The notes under the pieces: model-generated
Seen by the model: the letters and a program-made list of their open reading frames with translations, nothing else
The model's database searches: none
What the model was told of the DNA's origin: nothing
Translations under genes and position numbers: made by a program
Assembly: GCA_044228795.1 (NCBI GenBank)
Contig: JBGAUE010000005.1
Location: 62,001-126,000 of the forward strand
Direction of reading: 5' to 3'
Length of the DNA stretch: 64,000 nucleotides
From: M0108 sp044228795
Lineage (GTDB): Bacteria; Pseudomonadota; Gammaproteobacteria; Chromatiales; Chromatiaceae
Part shown: positions 35,383-45,093 of the stretch, in pieces
Layout of the letters: the number at the start of each line of letters is the position of its first letter
How positions within the stretch are numbered: position 1 is the first letter of the stretch

Positions 35383-37178
35383 GATTGATCTCCTGGTGTT
35401 GCGGATGTGGCCGTTAGGGATTCCGCATCGGTGGTTTCGTTCTTCTTGCCCGGGCGCAAAGCGGCAAGTTGTTGGTAATAGCCCAGAGCGAAGAGTCCCT
35501 GGCCTTCGAGATCAAGAATGCGTGGAGCACCATCGCCCAGGCGCCCCATGACCTCGGCTAATTTGTTCTCGAACCACCAGGCGAGCTTGGCGTCGAGCTT
35601 GCCCAGATGATTACGGGAGTTGGCAGCGAGGCGGCCAAGGATAAGTCCGGGGGTCTGACTCGCCGCGGCGTAATAGCGCTGTACGACACCGGCGCCGACA
35701 TCCCCCAAGGCGGCCCGTTGTAGATTGGCGAAAACCGCAAGCAGGCGTCCGCAATGATAGGCGGGGGCCGGGTGATCCGGGTTGAGATAGGCGGTCATGG
35801 TGGCGTCACCTCCTGGAGTGAGTCGAACATAGTAGGCCCGAATGAGGCCCATCCTGGCGTGATTGGTGGGGGGTTGGTCCTTGTCCACCCGCTCGGCGCG
35901 CAAGCGAGTCAGCGCCAGGGCCAGCAAGGACCTGGGGATCGGCAGGCCCTGGACGGCTACCCGCCACAGGGTGGCCGCGGTGGGGGCGGGCAGGTCCTTG
36001 AGATCGCGCACCAGGGCACCGCACACCGCCATGAATTTAGGGTCGTGGGCGAGTGCCTGGCCATCGCGGGCGATGATGGCGAGATCGGTAAACCAGGCGG
36101 CGATGTGTCCAGCCAGGTCTTCAAAGCGGCCTTCCATCCAGTCCCGCACCATGACCCGTCCGGCGGCCCCTGAGAGGGTCAGGGCATAATAGCGGTTGTC
36201 TCCCAGTTCACTGCGCTCACCAGCGCGAATAGCGTCGAGCAAACGACGGACCGCAGCCAACGCGGTAGTCTCGGTCTGCTCTTCAGTCTCCATACTCATC
36301 AGGAAGGCAAGAGGATCATCGGCGGGGACGATAGGTTCTTTGTACCAATGGGTGACCAAGGCATTAGCGAGCTTGCGGCTGTGATGGCGGATCAGGTCGT
36401 TGAGTCCATCGACATAGCACTGGACGGCCTCGGCGCCCATGGCGGCACTGGCGGACTGCTCCAGTCCATAGGAGCCAAAGGAGGCCTTGTCGAACCCTAC
36501 CATGACATCACCCATCGCCAGCCCGCCGACCCCCGACAGGCCGGTGATTTTGGGATGAGTGGCCAGCGGGCGGACGGTCTTGCCCGTCAGCAGACACAGC
36601 ATGGCCCCTTCCGAGGGCACCGCACCCCCCAGATCCAACTCCGGCTCGCTTGTGGTACCACCCAGGTCCACTCGGCGCCAGTTCCGCCACCAACCCTGAA
36701 CCTCCGGCACATCACGCGGGTCCCGTCCGGCGATGCGCCAGCACATCCAGTCCGTCGGCTTCGCCTTATGCGCGGCCAATACCTCACGGACCTCGGCAAC
36801 TTGCTCGGAGTTGGCCACCAAGCCCGCAATGGGGGCCAAAAGGGGCACGGCCTCCGCGGCCTGGCGCAGTAGTCCGATGAAATAGGCGTGGCGCTTGAGG
36901 GTCTTATCTTCGGGGGCCGCGTCACCTTTGATCAGCAGGGCCACGCATTGGCAGGATTCGACCAGGAAGTGAGAGCGGCCGCCGGCCTGCATCCCATGCA
37001 TATCCGGGCAGTGGCCTAACTCCTGACCCCGTTTACCATCGCCGAGGGGCAGAACGTTCAGGAAGCGGCCATCGGCGGCCAGTTCGATGGACCAACGGAT
37101 CTCTCGGGACTTGAAGCCCGGTTCGGATTCCGCCAGGTGGGTCGCGGCATAGTCGGCAAGCTGCTGGAGCATGGTCAT
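35379..37178 (-). CDS. cas8c: Type I-C large subunit Cas8c (Csd1)
   Basis: This 599-residue protein begins MTMLQQLADYAATHLA and contains GLSGVGGLAMGDVMVGFDKASFGSYGLEQSASA-type sequence, the hallmark of Csd1. It recognises the PAM and in type I-C also gives rise to the small subunit Cas11c by internal translation. An internal start was not identified here. It overlaps both cas5c and cas7 by 4 nt, so the three effector genes form one tightly coupled unit. Confidence 0.95.
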   Translation of the reverse strand: MTMLQQLADYAATHLAESEPGFKSREIRWSIELAADGRFLNVLPLGDGKRGQELGHCPDMHGMQAGGRSHFLVESCQCVALLIKGDAAPEDKTLKRHAYFIGLLRQAAEAVPLLAPIAGLVANSEQVAEVREVLAAHKAKPTDWMCWRIAGRDPRDVPEVQGWWRNWRRVDLGGTTSEPELDLGGAVPSEGAMLCLLTGKTVRPLATHPKITGLSGVGGLAMGDVMVGFDKASFGSYGLEQSASAAMGAEAVQCYVDGLNDLIRHHSRKLANALVTHWYKEPIVPADDPLAFLMSMETEEQTETTALAAVRRLLDAIRAGERSELGDNRYYALTLSGAAGRVMVRDWMEGRFEDLAGHIAAWFTDLAIIARDGQALAHDPKFMAVCGALVRDLKDLPAPTAATLWRVAVQGLPIPRSLLALALTRLRAERVDKDQPPTNHARMGLIRAYYVRLTPGGDATMTAYLNPDHPAPAYHCGRLLAVFANLQRAALGDVGAGVVQRYYAAASQTPGLILGRLAANSRNHLGKLDAKLAWWFENKLAEVMGRLGDGAPRILDLEGQGLFALGYYQQLAALRPGKKNETTDAESLTATSATPGDQS

Positions 37179-37936
37179 AGCCTCCCGGGCTTCTTGACGG
37201 CAACGCTCTCGAAGGGAGGAACCTCGATGACCCCGCCATGCAGGGTGGCGTCGAACAGGCTAATAAAGGGTGGGTCGCCATCCTTGACGGTCTCCCGCGA
37301 CAGGTCGAAAACGTCGTAGAGCATTAGCCCCACATGCTGGTCGAAGGGTACCGATGGTTGGGTGCTGGCTGCCGGGTCTTCAAGGTATTCAAAGAAGGCG
37401 GGGAATTCGCGACAACCGAAATAAGGCTGCTGGAAGCACTTGCCGGCGCGGGCACGGCGTTGAAACTGGCTGTTCATGGCACCCTGATCCCCTGTGAAGG
37501 CGGGATTGGGCACGATCCGGGCGCTCAGCCGGTAGCGGACATGTTTCAGCGCCATGGTCTGGCGTTGGGTACGCCCCTTCTGATCGGTGCCGAGTTCGTC
37601 CTTGCCGCCATCGGCCCAGAGTGGTTCGGGATTGGCGGTACCCCTCATCCATTTATTAAGAACGGCTGTCCCCGGGGCCCGATCCTTGACCTCATTGCGG
37701 CGCAAGGCGATATAGCGCGGCAAGGTCAGCAGCTCGATGCGCGTGACCTGCCAGTGGAAATAGGGCCGCACCCGATCGCCCTCCCGGCGACCATCCCAAT
37801 AGATGGCGTCGAAGATGCCCCGGGCCGCCGATGGGGTGATGACGGGATAGGAAAACCGCTCCACCTTCATCTCCGGGCGGGTGAAGCAGGCAAGGTCGCC
37901 CCAGACTTCCAGGGTATGCGTGCCGTTGGCCATGGT
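37175..37936 (-). CDS. cas5c: Type I-C Cas5c (Csd5), crRNA-processing endonuclease
   Basis: This 253-residue protein starts at an ATG (37936) with AGGAGG 4 nt upstream and reads MANGTHTLEVWGDLACFTRPEM, then VERFSYPVITPSAARGIFDAIYW, the Cas5c N-terminal RAMP fold. In type I-C there is no Cas6, and Cas5c cuts at the base of the repeat hairpin to leave an 11-nt 5' handle, matching the TGGATTGAAAC end of this array's repeat. An upstream in-frame extension of 49 residues was rejected. Confidence 0.95.
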   Translation of the reverse strand, partial: TMANGTHTLEVWGDLACFTRPEMKVERFSYPVITPSAARGIFDAIYWDGRREGDRVRPYFHWQVTRIELLTLPRYIALRRNEVKDRAPGTAVLNKWMRGTANPEPLWADGGKDELGTDQKGRTQRQTMALKHVRYRLSARIVPNPAFTGDQGAMNSQFQRRARAGKCFQQPYFGCREFPAFFEYLEDPAASTQPSVPFDQHVGLMLYDVFDLSRETVKDGDPPFISLFDATLHGGVIEVPPFESVAVKKPGRL

Positions 37937-37992
37937 GCCTCCTGTGGATTGAGCGCTTAGCCGCGAATTGCCCGCCGAGACGGGCAAGGGGT

Positions 37993-40296
37993 TCAGCCAA
38001 TGAGTAGCGGTTCCGCTTGGGGCAGGCTGAGCCCCAGTTGCTCGTGGTAATGCTCCTGGCGGGGGTCTTCGAGGATGAACCATTCATCCTGTTTGCGGTC
38101 CCCCGTGCCGGTCCGGCGCAGTTTAGCCGGGATCAGAATACTCCAAGCGGGGTGGTCCATCCGGGGTCTGAAGATGCAGACCGCAAGACCCTGGGCACGG
38201 CGCATCCAGGTGCCACTGATACCCTCCGTTTCCGCCTCCGCGCGTAATGTCTCAAAGTCATCCAGCCGTTCGGCCCAGGGGACCAGCACCTGGATAGCAT
38301 CCTGATCAATCAGCCGATAGCAACGGGCGATCTCGGCGAAGTCGCGTTCCTTGATGGCCCGGTCAAGCTCTGGTAGCTGGTTTGCCGGCTGGCTCAGGTC
38401 GTAGAGTTGCCGATAGTAGTCCCGAAAGGCCGCCGGGTCGTTGATGTCGATGGCGCCAAACTCGAGAAGCATGCGCCGGGTCACCTCGGCCGCCTGAAAA
38501 TAGGCGTGGGTTGGATAACGCCGCCGCCAATCACCCTGTTCCTCGAGGTCGAAGACCAGCACCTCGCCCGGCTGGCGCAACCGACCCTCGCGATTGCAGC
38601 GCCCCGCCGCTTGGGCGATGGCCTCCAGGGGAGCAAAGGCGCGATACACCCTGGGAAAGTCGAGATCGACGCCAGCCTCGACGCATTGAGTGGATACCAG
38701 TCGGCAGGGTGCCCCCGCGACCAGGCGTGTCCGCACCCCTTGCAGGACGGCCCGGCGGTGAAGGGGGCACAGATTGGTGGAAAGATGGACGCAATCCGGG
38801 GTATCGCCCAAGGCCTCCAGCAGGGCCTGGGCGTGGCGTTTAAGGTTAACGACGACCAGGGCCTGGGGAATATCGCGCAACTCGTCGGCCAGATCCTCCC
38901 AGGTCAGCCGCTCGCCCGGGGCAGGCCAGGTGACGGTGACACGCTTCAAGGCCGCGAAGAGGGCGGGATGGTCAGGGACAACCTCGACCGGTTGCCAGCC
39001 CGGCGCGGCATGCTGGACGACGGCCGCGTGCAGCGCATCAAAGGCGGGCTGAGTAGCGGTGGCAAATACGACGCTGGCGCGGTAGGCCGCCGACAGATGG
39101 GACAGGGCGGCCAGGGTAGGTACGGCGAGTTGCGCCGGCAGGCTCTGGGCCTCGTCGAACAGGATCACGGCATCCATCAGGTTATGGAGCTTGCGACAGG
39201 CGGACGGGCGATTGGAAAACAGGGATTCCAGCAACTGGACGTTAGAGGTGATGACGATGGGAGCGTCCCAGTTCTCCGCCAGCAGGCGGCGCTCGCGCTC
39301 CTGGGGTGGCTGGGCATCGGCTTGAGATGTCTCGGCGCCCAGGCCGGCCAGGCTGTGGTGCTCCAGGACGAACTGCGCCGGGAAGTCGGCGAAGACGGCG
39401 CGATAAACCTGGGCGGTCTGTTCGATGATGGAGAGGTAGGGCACCGCCAGCACGATGCGCCTGAGCCGGTGGCGGCGGGCCTGCTCCAGCGCGAACTTGA
39501 GCATGGCCAGCGTCTTGCCAGAGCCGGTGGGCGCGGTAAGGGTGAAGCAGCCGGTAGCGGCCTGGGCGGACTGGGCGCAGGCCAGCCAGAGGGTCTCGCG
39601 GGCGGCGCGCACCTCGGGTCGGGCCTGAGTCCCCGGGCGAATGCCCTCGCTCATGTAGCGATAGAGGGCGATCAGGCCGGCTTGGGCATCAAGCACCGGG
39701 CCGGGGGCGCGGGGGCATTTGCCGGAGGCATCGCCTGCAAAATGTGCCTCGGTATCGAGAAAGTCGGCATCGACCAGGCAAGAAAAGAGCATCCGCACGT
39801 CGAGCGTGGCAGCGACGGCCTTTTCCCAGGAGGTAACGGCCTTGGTGACGGGTGGCGTGAAGTCTAGTCCGTCGGCGCGGGCGCGGGCCACGAGCCGCGC
39901 CAGGTCGGGGTCGGAGAGAGCCAGACCGAGGGGATGATGACTGGTTAGCTTGGCCGGTTCCAGACTCCTCAGGCCGTCCGGGTTACCCCGTTGCAGACCG
40001 ATATGATGTCCTTGTATGGCGAGCGCGGCGGCGATGGCCTGGTGCTGCGTCAATGCCAGCCAGGCACCCATCGACCAATGGTCAAGTCCGGAATCCTGGC
40101 CCCGCAGGCGGGCTTGGAAGCGGTCGCCATACTTACCAAGGTCGTGCTGGTCTCCGGCAAGCCCGGCCTCCTCGCGCCACGGGGCGGCGCCGGCGAAGAT
40201 TCGGGCCTGACTGCCGACGGACTTCAGGTGCTCGCTCAGGGGGTGCCATTCCCCGGCCGTATTGGCACTGTGGGCATAAAAACACGCGTCCTTCAC
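37993..40296 (-). CDS. cas3: CRISPR-associated helicase/nuclease Cas3 (HD and DExH)
   Basis: This 767-residue protein has an N-terminal HD nuclease domain (GDQHDLGKYGDRF, His51-Asp52) and a superfamily-2 helicase. Walker A is APTGSGKT (Lys261), Walker B is DEAQ (381-384), and motif VI lies in AIAQAAGRCNREGR. It degrades target DNA unidirectionally after Cascade binding. I chose a GTG at 40296 (VKDACFYAHS) because GGAGGGG sits just upstream and the preceding in-frame residues are unlike Cas3. It is the first gene of the cas operon. Confidence 0.95.
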   Translation of the reverse strand: MKDACFYAHSANTAGEWHPLSEHLKSVGSQARIFAGAAPWREEAGLAGDQHDLGKYGDRFQARLRGQDSGLDHWSMGAWLALTQHQAIAAALAIQGHHIGLQRGNPDGLRSLEPAKLTSHHPLGLALSDPDLARLVARARADGLDFTPPVTKAVTSWEKAVAATLDVRMLFSCLVDADFLDTEAHFAGDASGKCPRAPGPVLDAQAGLIALYRYMSEGIRPGTQARPEVRAARETLWLACAQSAQAATGCFTLTAPTGSGKTLAMLKFALEQARRHRLRRIVLAVPYLSIIEQTAQVYRAVFADFPAQFVLEHHSLAGLGAETSQADAQPPQERERRLLAENWDAPIVITSNVQLLESLFSNRPSACRKLHNLMDAVILFDEAQSLPAQLAVPTLAALSHLSAAYRASVVFATATQPAFDALHAAVVQHAAPGWQPVEVVPDHPALFAALKRVTVTWPAPGERLTWEDLADELRDIPQALVVVNLKRHAQALLEALGDTPDCVHLSTNLCPLHRRAVLQGVRTRLVAGAPCRLVSTQCVEAGVDLDFPRVYRAFAPLEAIAQAAGRCNREGRLRQPGEVLVFDLEEQGDWRRRYPTHAYFQAAEVTRRMLLEFGAIDINDPAAFRDYYRQLYDLSQPANQLPELDRAIKERDFAEIARCYRLIDQDAIQVLVPWAERLDDFETLRAEAETEGISGTWMRRAQGLAVCIFRPRMDHPAWSILIPAKLRRTGTGDRKQDEWFILEDPRQEHYHEQLGLSLPQAEPLLIG

Positions 40297-40632
40297 CCTA
40301 ACCCCTCCCAAAAAATTCAATGATCGGCTTTCTCGCCAGGGACCCGTTCCCATTCACGGCGAAACCTTGGCGATTCCTGGGGCTTGCGCGAGGACTTATG
40401 CTAGCACTGGCCGGTAGCCAGGTACGCAACGGATCCCTCTCCCCGTGTCTGGCGGTGGCTGGCCCTGTTCCTCTGATGGGCCATAGGGCAAAATTCCCCA
40501 TGGGCGCTATCAATCTTATTTATTGTTTATTTAAATTTTAAGTATTGAATCAGGCTGCTGGCGCTATAATCCGCCGAAATTGTTCCCGGTGGCCGCTGCA
40601 TGACGGCGTCCGCCCCCGTTACAGGAAGGCCC
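40297..40632. promoter_or_regulatory. Divergent cas3/aceE intergenic region with a strong aceE promoter
   Basis: This 336-nt gap contains no gene. On the plus strand a perfect TATAAT (40565-40570) is preceded by TATTGA (40543-40548) at 16 nt. Upstream, an A+T-rich tract (about 40513-40545) resembles an UP element. This predicts an aceE 5' UTR of about 55 nt. The cas3 promoter must also lie here on the minus strand, but I could not pick it. Confidence 0.6.
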
Positions 40633-43290
40633 ATGAGCAACAAACCCGACATCGATCCTCAGGAGACCCAGGAGTGGCTGGATGCCCTGGAGGCGGTGCT
40701 GGAGAATGAGGGCGTGGAGCGGGCGCATTTCCTGCTCGAAAGCCTGATCGACAAGGCACGGCGCTCGGGGGCCTATTTGCCCTTCAGCGCCAACACGGCC
40801 TATCTCAACACCATCCCCATCAATCACCAGGAAAAGTTTCCCGGCGACCGGGCCATGGAGCGGCGCATCCGCTCCTTCGTGCGTTGGAACGCCATGGCCA
40901 TGGTGGTGCAGGCCAACCGGCTTTCCACTGAATTGGGGGGGCACATCTCCACCTTTGCCTCCTCGGCGACCCTGGTAGACGTGGGCTACAACCACTTCTT
41001 TCGCGCCCGCTCCAAGGATCATGGCGGTGACCTGGTGTTCTTTCAGGGCCATGCAGCCCCTGGTATCTATGCCCGCGCCTATCTGGAGGGCCGCATCAGC
41101 GAGGAGCAGCTCTACAACTTCCGCCAGGAGGTAGACGGTAACGGCCTCTCCTCCTATCCCCACCCCTGGCTGATGCCAGACTTCTGGCAGTTTCCGACCG
41201 TCTCCATGGGCCTGGGCCCCCTCATGGCCATTTACCAGGCGCGCTTCATGCGCTATCTGCATCACCGGGGCCTGGTGAATACCGAGGGCCGCCGGGTCTG
41301 GGCCTTCCTCGGCGACGGCGAGATGGATGAACCCGAGTCCCTGGGCGCTATCTCCCTGGCGGCGCGGGAGCGGCTGGACAACCTGGTCTTCGTGGTCAAC
41401 TGCAATCTCCAGCGCCTGGACGGCCCAGTGCGCGGCAATGGCAAGATCATCCAGGAGTTGGAGGCGGACTTCCGCGGCGCGGGCTGGAACGTCATCAAGG
41501 TGATCTGGGGCAGCTACTGGGATCCCCTCCTGGCCCGCGATAAAAAGGGACTGCTCCTCAAACGCATGGAAGAGTGCCTGGACGGCGACTACCAGGCCTA
41601 CAAGGCCAAGGGCGGCGCCTATACCCGCAAGCACTTCTTCGGCAAATACCCGGAACTGGCGGACATGGTCGCCTCCCTGACCGACGAGGACATCTGGCGC
41701 CTGAATCGCGGAGGCCACGATCCGATCAAGGTCTATGCCGCCTACCAGGCCGCCGTCAAGCACAAAGGCCAGCCGACGGTGATCCTGGCCAAGACGGTCA
41801 AGGGTTATGGCATGGGGGTGGCCGGGGAGGGCATGAACATCACCCACTCCCAGAAGAAGATGGGCGAGGCGGCCCTCAAGGCCTTCCGCGACCGCTTCAA
41901 CATCCCGATTCCGGACGACCGGATTGGTGAGGCGCCCTTCTACATGCCCGCCATGGATAGCCCCGAACTCAAATATCTGCAAGAACGCCGGGAGGCCTTG
42001 GGTGGTTATCTGCCGGCCCGGATCGAGACCGCCCCGCGACTGGAGACACCGGCCCTGGAGGTCTTCAAGCCTCTGCTGGAGGGCTCCGGTGACAAGGAAA
42101 TGTCCACCACCATGGCGCTGGTGCGCATCCTCTCCCTCATCCTGCGCGACAAGTCCCTGGGCAAGCGGGTGGTGCCCATCGTTCCGGACGAGGCCCGCAC
42201 CTTTGGCATGGAGGGGATGTTCCGCCAGCTCGGCATCTACTCCTCCGTCGGCCAGCTCTACGAGCCGGTAGACGCCGACCAGGTCATGTCCTACCGGGAG
42301 GATAAGCAGGGGCAGATCCTGGAGGAGGGCATCAACGAGGCGGGCGCCATGTCGTCCTGGATCGCCGCCGCCACCGCCTACGCCAACCATGGCGAGGCCA
42401 TGGTCCCCTTCTATATCTTTTACTCCATGTTCGGCTTCCAGCGCATCGGCGACCTGGCCTGGGCGGCGGGGGATATGCGGGCCCGGGGCTTCCTCATCGG
42501 CGCTACCGCCGGACGCACCACCCTGGCCGGCGAGGGGCTCCAGCATCAGGACGGCCATAGCCCCCTGGTGGCCTCGACGATCCCCAACTGCGTAACCTAT
42601 GACCCCGCCTACGGCTATGAATTGGCGGTCATCATCCAGGACGGCCTGCGGCGCCTGTTCCAGGAGCAAGAAAACCGCTTCTACTATCTGACCGCCATGA
42701 ACGAGAACTATGTCCAGCCGGCCATGCCGGAAGGAGCCGAGGGGGGCATCTTGCGCGGCCTCTACCGGGTACGAACGGCGGCCGACGAGGGCGACCTACG
42801 GGTCCAGTTGCTCGGCTCCGGGGCCATCTTACGGGAGGTGCTAGCGGCGGCGGACCTGCTGGAGGCGGATTTCGGCGTTCAGGCGGATGTCTGGAGCGTG
42901 ACCAGCTTCAACGAACTCAAGCGCGACGGGGTCGAGGTAGAGCGCTGGAACATGCTCCACCCGACCGCAAGTCCCCGACATTCATACGTCAGCGAGCAAC
43001 TGGCGGGCGCCCCGGGGCCCGTTATCGCTGCTACCGACTATGTCCGCGCTTACGCCGAACAGATCCGGCCCTATCTCGCCCAGCCCTATCAGGTGCTGGG
43101 CACCGATGGCTTCGGGCGTAGCGATATGCGCAGCCAACTGCGTCGCTTCTTCGAGGTGAACCGCGGCTATATCGCCGTCGCTGCCCTCAAGGCCCTGGCG
43201 GACGAGGGCGAGATCCCGTCCAGCCAGGTCCGGGAGGCCATCGACAAGTACCGCATCGATCCGGAAAAGCCCAATCCGGCGAAGGTCTGA
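40633..43290 (+). CDS. aceE: Pyruvate dehydrogenase E1 component, homodimeric
   Basis: This 885-residue thiamine-diphosphate enzyme is the size of E. coli AceE (887). The TPP signature is GDGEMDEPESLGAI followed by NCNLQRLDGPVRGN. Other landmarks include GSYWDPLLARD and the C-terminal TDGFGRSDMRSQLRRFFEV. It decarboxylates pyruvate and reductively acetylates the lipoyl group of AceF. The ATG at 40633 has AGGA 6 nt upstream. It is followed by aceF 53 nt later. No pdhR regulator is adjacent; the cas operon sits upstream instead. Confidence 0.97.
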   Translation: MSNKPDIDPQETQEWLDALEAVLENEGVERAHFLLESLIDKARRSGAYLPFSANTAYLNTIPINHQEKFPGDRAMERRIRSFVRWNAMAMVVQANRLSTELGGHISTFASSATLVDVGYNHFFRARSKDHGGDLVFFQGHAAPGIYARAYLEGRISEEQLYNFRQEVDGNGLSSYPHPWLMPDFWQFPTVSMGLGPLMAIYQARFMRYLHHRGLVNTEGRRVWAFLGDGEMDEPESLGAISLAARERLDNLVFVVNCNLQRLDGPVRGNGKIIQELEADFRGAGWNVIKVIWGSYWDPLLARDKKGLLLKRMEECLDGDYQAYKAKGGAYTRKHFFGKYPELADMVASLTDEDIWRLNRGGHDPIKVYAAYQAAVKHKGQPTVILAKTVKGYGMGVAGEGMNITHSQKKMGEAALKAFRDRFNIPIPDDRIGEAPFYMPAMDSPELKYLQERREALGGYLPARIETAPRLETPALEVFKPLLEGSGDKEMSTTMALVRILSLILRDKSLGKRVVPIVPDEARTFGMEGMFRQLGIYSSVGQLYEPVDADQVMSYREDKQGQILEEGINEAGAMSSWIAAATAYANHGEAMVPFYIFYSMFGFQRIGDLAWAAGDMRARGFLIGATAGRTTLAGEGLQHQDGHSPLVASTIPNCVTYDPAYGYELAVIIQDGLRRLFQEQENRFYYLTAMNENYVQPAMPEGAEGGILRGLYRVRTAADEGDLRVQLLGSGAILREVLAAADLLEADFGVQADVWSVTSFNELKRDGVEVERWNMLHPTASPRHSYVSEQLAGAPGPVIAATDYVRAYAEQIRPYLAQPYQVLGTDGFGRSDMRSQLRRFFEVNRGYIAVAALKALADEGEIPSSQVREAIDKYRIDPEKPNPAKV

Positions 43291-43343
43291 CGAATGGGAC
43301 AAGGTGGATAAGGCGGGACTGTGCGGCCTGGGGAGAATGCGAC

Positions 43344-44816
43344 GTGCCAACAATTCAAGAAGTAACACTGCCGGACATCGGCGATTTTGCCAATGTCGAG
43401 ATCATCGAAATCCTAGTGGCCCCTGGCGACCGGGTGGAGCGGGACCAATCCCTGCTCACCCTGGAGAGCGACAAGGCGACCATGGACATCCCCGCCCCTC
43501 AGGGCGGACAGGTGCGTGAGATCAAGGTCGCCATCGGCCAAAAGCTGAACCGGGGCGACCTGATTCTGCTGCTGGAAGTGGGTGAGGAGGCGAATGGTTC
43601 GGCGGCCCCCCCTCTCCCTAGCCCTCCCCCGCTAGGGGGGACGGGGAATCCCGAGGTAGGAGCGGGTGCGACGGCCACGGAGCAACCAGGGGCGCCTGAC
43701 CAGACGGCGGCCACCTTCGGGGCCGCGCCACCCCCCCTCTCCCCAGCCCTCCCCCACCAAGGTGGAGGGGGAACCGACGGGGAAGCCGGGGACTACCTGG
43801 CCCAGGCTGAGGATCTGACGCCGGCGGCACGGGCGCCCGGCGAGGTCGAACGCCGCCAGGCCCCGGTTCTGCCCCGCCCCGAGGAGCTGGCGGCCATCGC
43901 CAAGGGCCGCAAGACCCACGCCAGTCCCGGAGTGCGCCGCTTCGCCCGGGAGTTAGGCGTCGATCTAACCTTCGTCAAGGGCTCGGGGCTCAAGGGCCGG
44001 GTCCTCAAGGAGGATGTCCAGGGCTACGTCAAGCAGACCCTGATGCAGGGGGCGGTACCTGCCGCCAGCACCCTGCCCTTTGCCCTGCCGCCGGCCCCCG
44101 AGGTGGATTACGCCAAGTTCGGCCCCGTGGAGGTCCGGGAACTCTCCCGGATCCAGAAGCTGAGCGGGAGGCACCTGAATCGCGCCTGGCTCTCAGTGCC
44201 CCACGTTACCCAATTCGACGAGGCGGACATCACTGAGCTGGAGGCCTTTCGCAAAGTCCAGGTGGAGCGAGCCCCAACCGGTACCAGCAAGCTCACCCTT
44301 CTACCCTTCCTCCTAAAGGCCGTCGCCACGGCCCTGAACCGGATGCCCAGCTTCAAGTCCTCCCTGACGCCCGATGGTGAAGGACTGGTAATGAAGCACT
44401 ACACCCACATTGGCGTCGCCGTGGACACCCCCAGAGGGCTGGTGGTCCCGGTCATCCGCGACGTGGACAAGAAGGGGCTCCAGGATCTGGCCCGGGAGCT
44501 AACGGAACTCAGTGGTAAGGCCCGGGACGGTAAGCTGCTTCCAGGCGACATGCAGGGTGGTTGTTTCTCCATCTCCAGCCTGGGCGGCATCAGCGGCACC
44601 GCCTTTACCCCCATCGTCAACGCTCCCGAGGTAGCCATCCTTGGCGTCTCCCGCGCCGCCCTGAAGCCCGTCTGGCAAGGCTCCGAATTCGTTCCCCGCC
44701 TCCTGCTGCCCCTGTCGCTCTCCTACGACCACCGCGTCATCGACGGCGCCGAGGGCGCGCGCTTCACCCGTCTGCTCGGTGACTTGCTGGGAGATATCCG
44801 CCGCCTGCTGTTGTAG
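43344..44816 (+). CDS. aceF: Pyruvate dehydrogenase E2, dihydrolipoyllysine acetyltransferase
   Basis: This 490-residue protein has one lipoyl domain (1-75, Lys44 in ESDKATM), a long low-complexity linker (about 80-160), an E3-binding domain (about 190-230, SPGVRRFARELGVDL) and a catalytic domain (about 255-490) with His463 in YDHRVIDG. It transfers acetyl from lipoyl to CoA. E. coli AceF has three lipoyl domains; one is common elsewhere. It begins with GTG after GGGGAG. The linker is partly encoded by two copies of a C-rich repeat (43606-43647 and 43731-43773). No lpd (E3) gene follows. Confidence 0.96.
   Translation: MPTIQEVTLPDIGDFANVEIIEILVAPGDRVERDQSLLTLESDKATMDIPAPQGGQVREIKVAIGQKLNRGDLILLLEVGEEANGSAAPPLPSPPPLGGTGNPEVGAGATATEQPGAPDQTAATFGAAPPPLSPALPHQGGGGTDGEAGDYLAQAEDLTPAARAPGEVERRQAPVLPRPEELAAIAKGRKTHASPGVRRFARELGVDLTFVKGSGLKGRVLKEDVQGYVKQTLMQGAVPAASTLPFALPPAPEVDYAKFGPVEVRELSRIQKLSGRHLNRAWLSVPHVTQFDEADITELEAFRKVQVERAPTGTSKLTLLPFLLKAVATALNRMPSFKSSLTPDGEGLVMKHYTHIGVAVDTPRGLVVPVIRDVDKKGLQDLARELTELSGKARDGKLLPGDMQGGCFSISSLGGISGTAFTPIVNAPEVAILGVSRAALKPVWQGSEFVPRLLLPLSLSYDHRVIDGAEGARFTRLLGDLLGDIRRLLL
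43606..43647 (+). repeat. C-rich repeat copy 1 within the aceF linker
   Basis: Core CCCCCCTCTCCC-T-AGCCCTCCCCC followed by GCTAGGGGGG. This is the type of C-rich, partly palindromic repeat usually found between genes. Here it is read in frame as a Pro/Gly linker (SAAPPLPSPPPLGG). Confidence 0.65.
43731..43773 (+). repeat. C-rich repeat copy 2 within the aceF linker
   Basis: Core CCCCCCTCTCCCC-AGCCCTCCCCC followed by ACCAAGGTGGAGGGGG, very close to copy 1 over its first 25 nt. It is also read in frame as linker (AAPPPLSPALPHQGGGG). Confidence 0.65.
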
Positions 44817-45093
44817 GCCCCTGACCCATCCATACCCACCGATGATCACCCCGGCCTATCTCGGCAGGGCTGGTTGGGGGCTGGCGGGGGTGTCGACAAC
44901 AGGGATGCTGTCGCCTACCTAAAGGGACCTATTCACGGCGCCCCCGGCCAGAGCCCCGCCGGCCCAGGTCGGGTAATCGAAAACTCCGATGTGTTGGATA
45001 TTGCGACCTGGTCCCGTCGATGGCCGCGCGGGCCGGTACTGGCCTCGCTATAATCTCTGGCCACTGCGAACCTCAGTCAGGCCTATACCCAAA

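Noticed and set aside
38407..39867. A 486-codon plus-strand frame opposite cas3
   Set aside because: It contradicts the conserved Cas3 motifs on the other strand and has no family signature.
40564..42669. A 701-codon minus-strand frame opposite aceE
   Set aside because: It is the antisense shadow of a conserved gene; His/Gly/Asp-rich composition without motifs.
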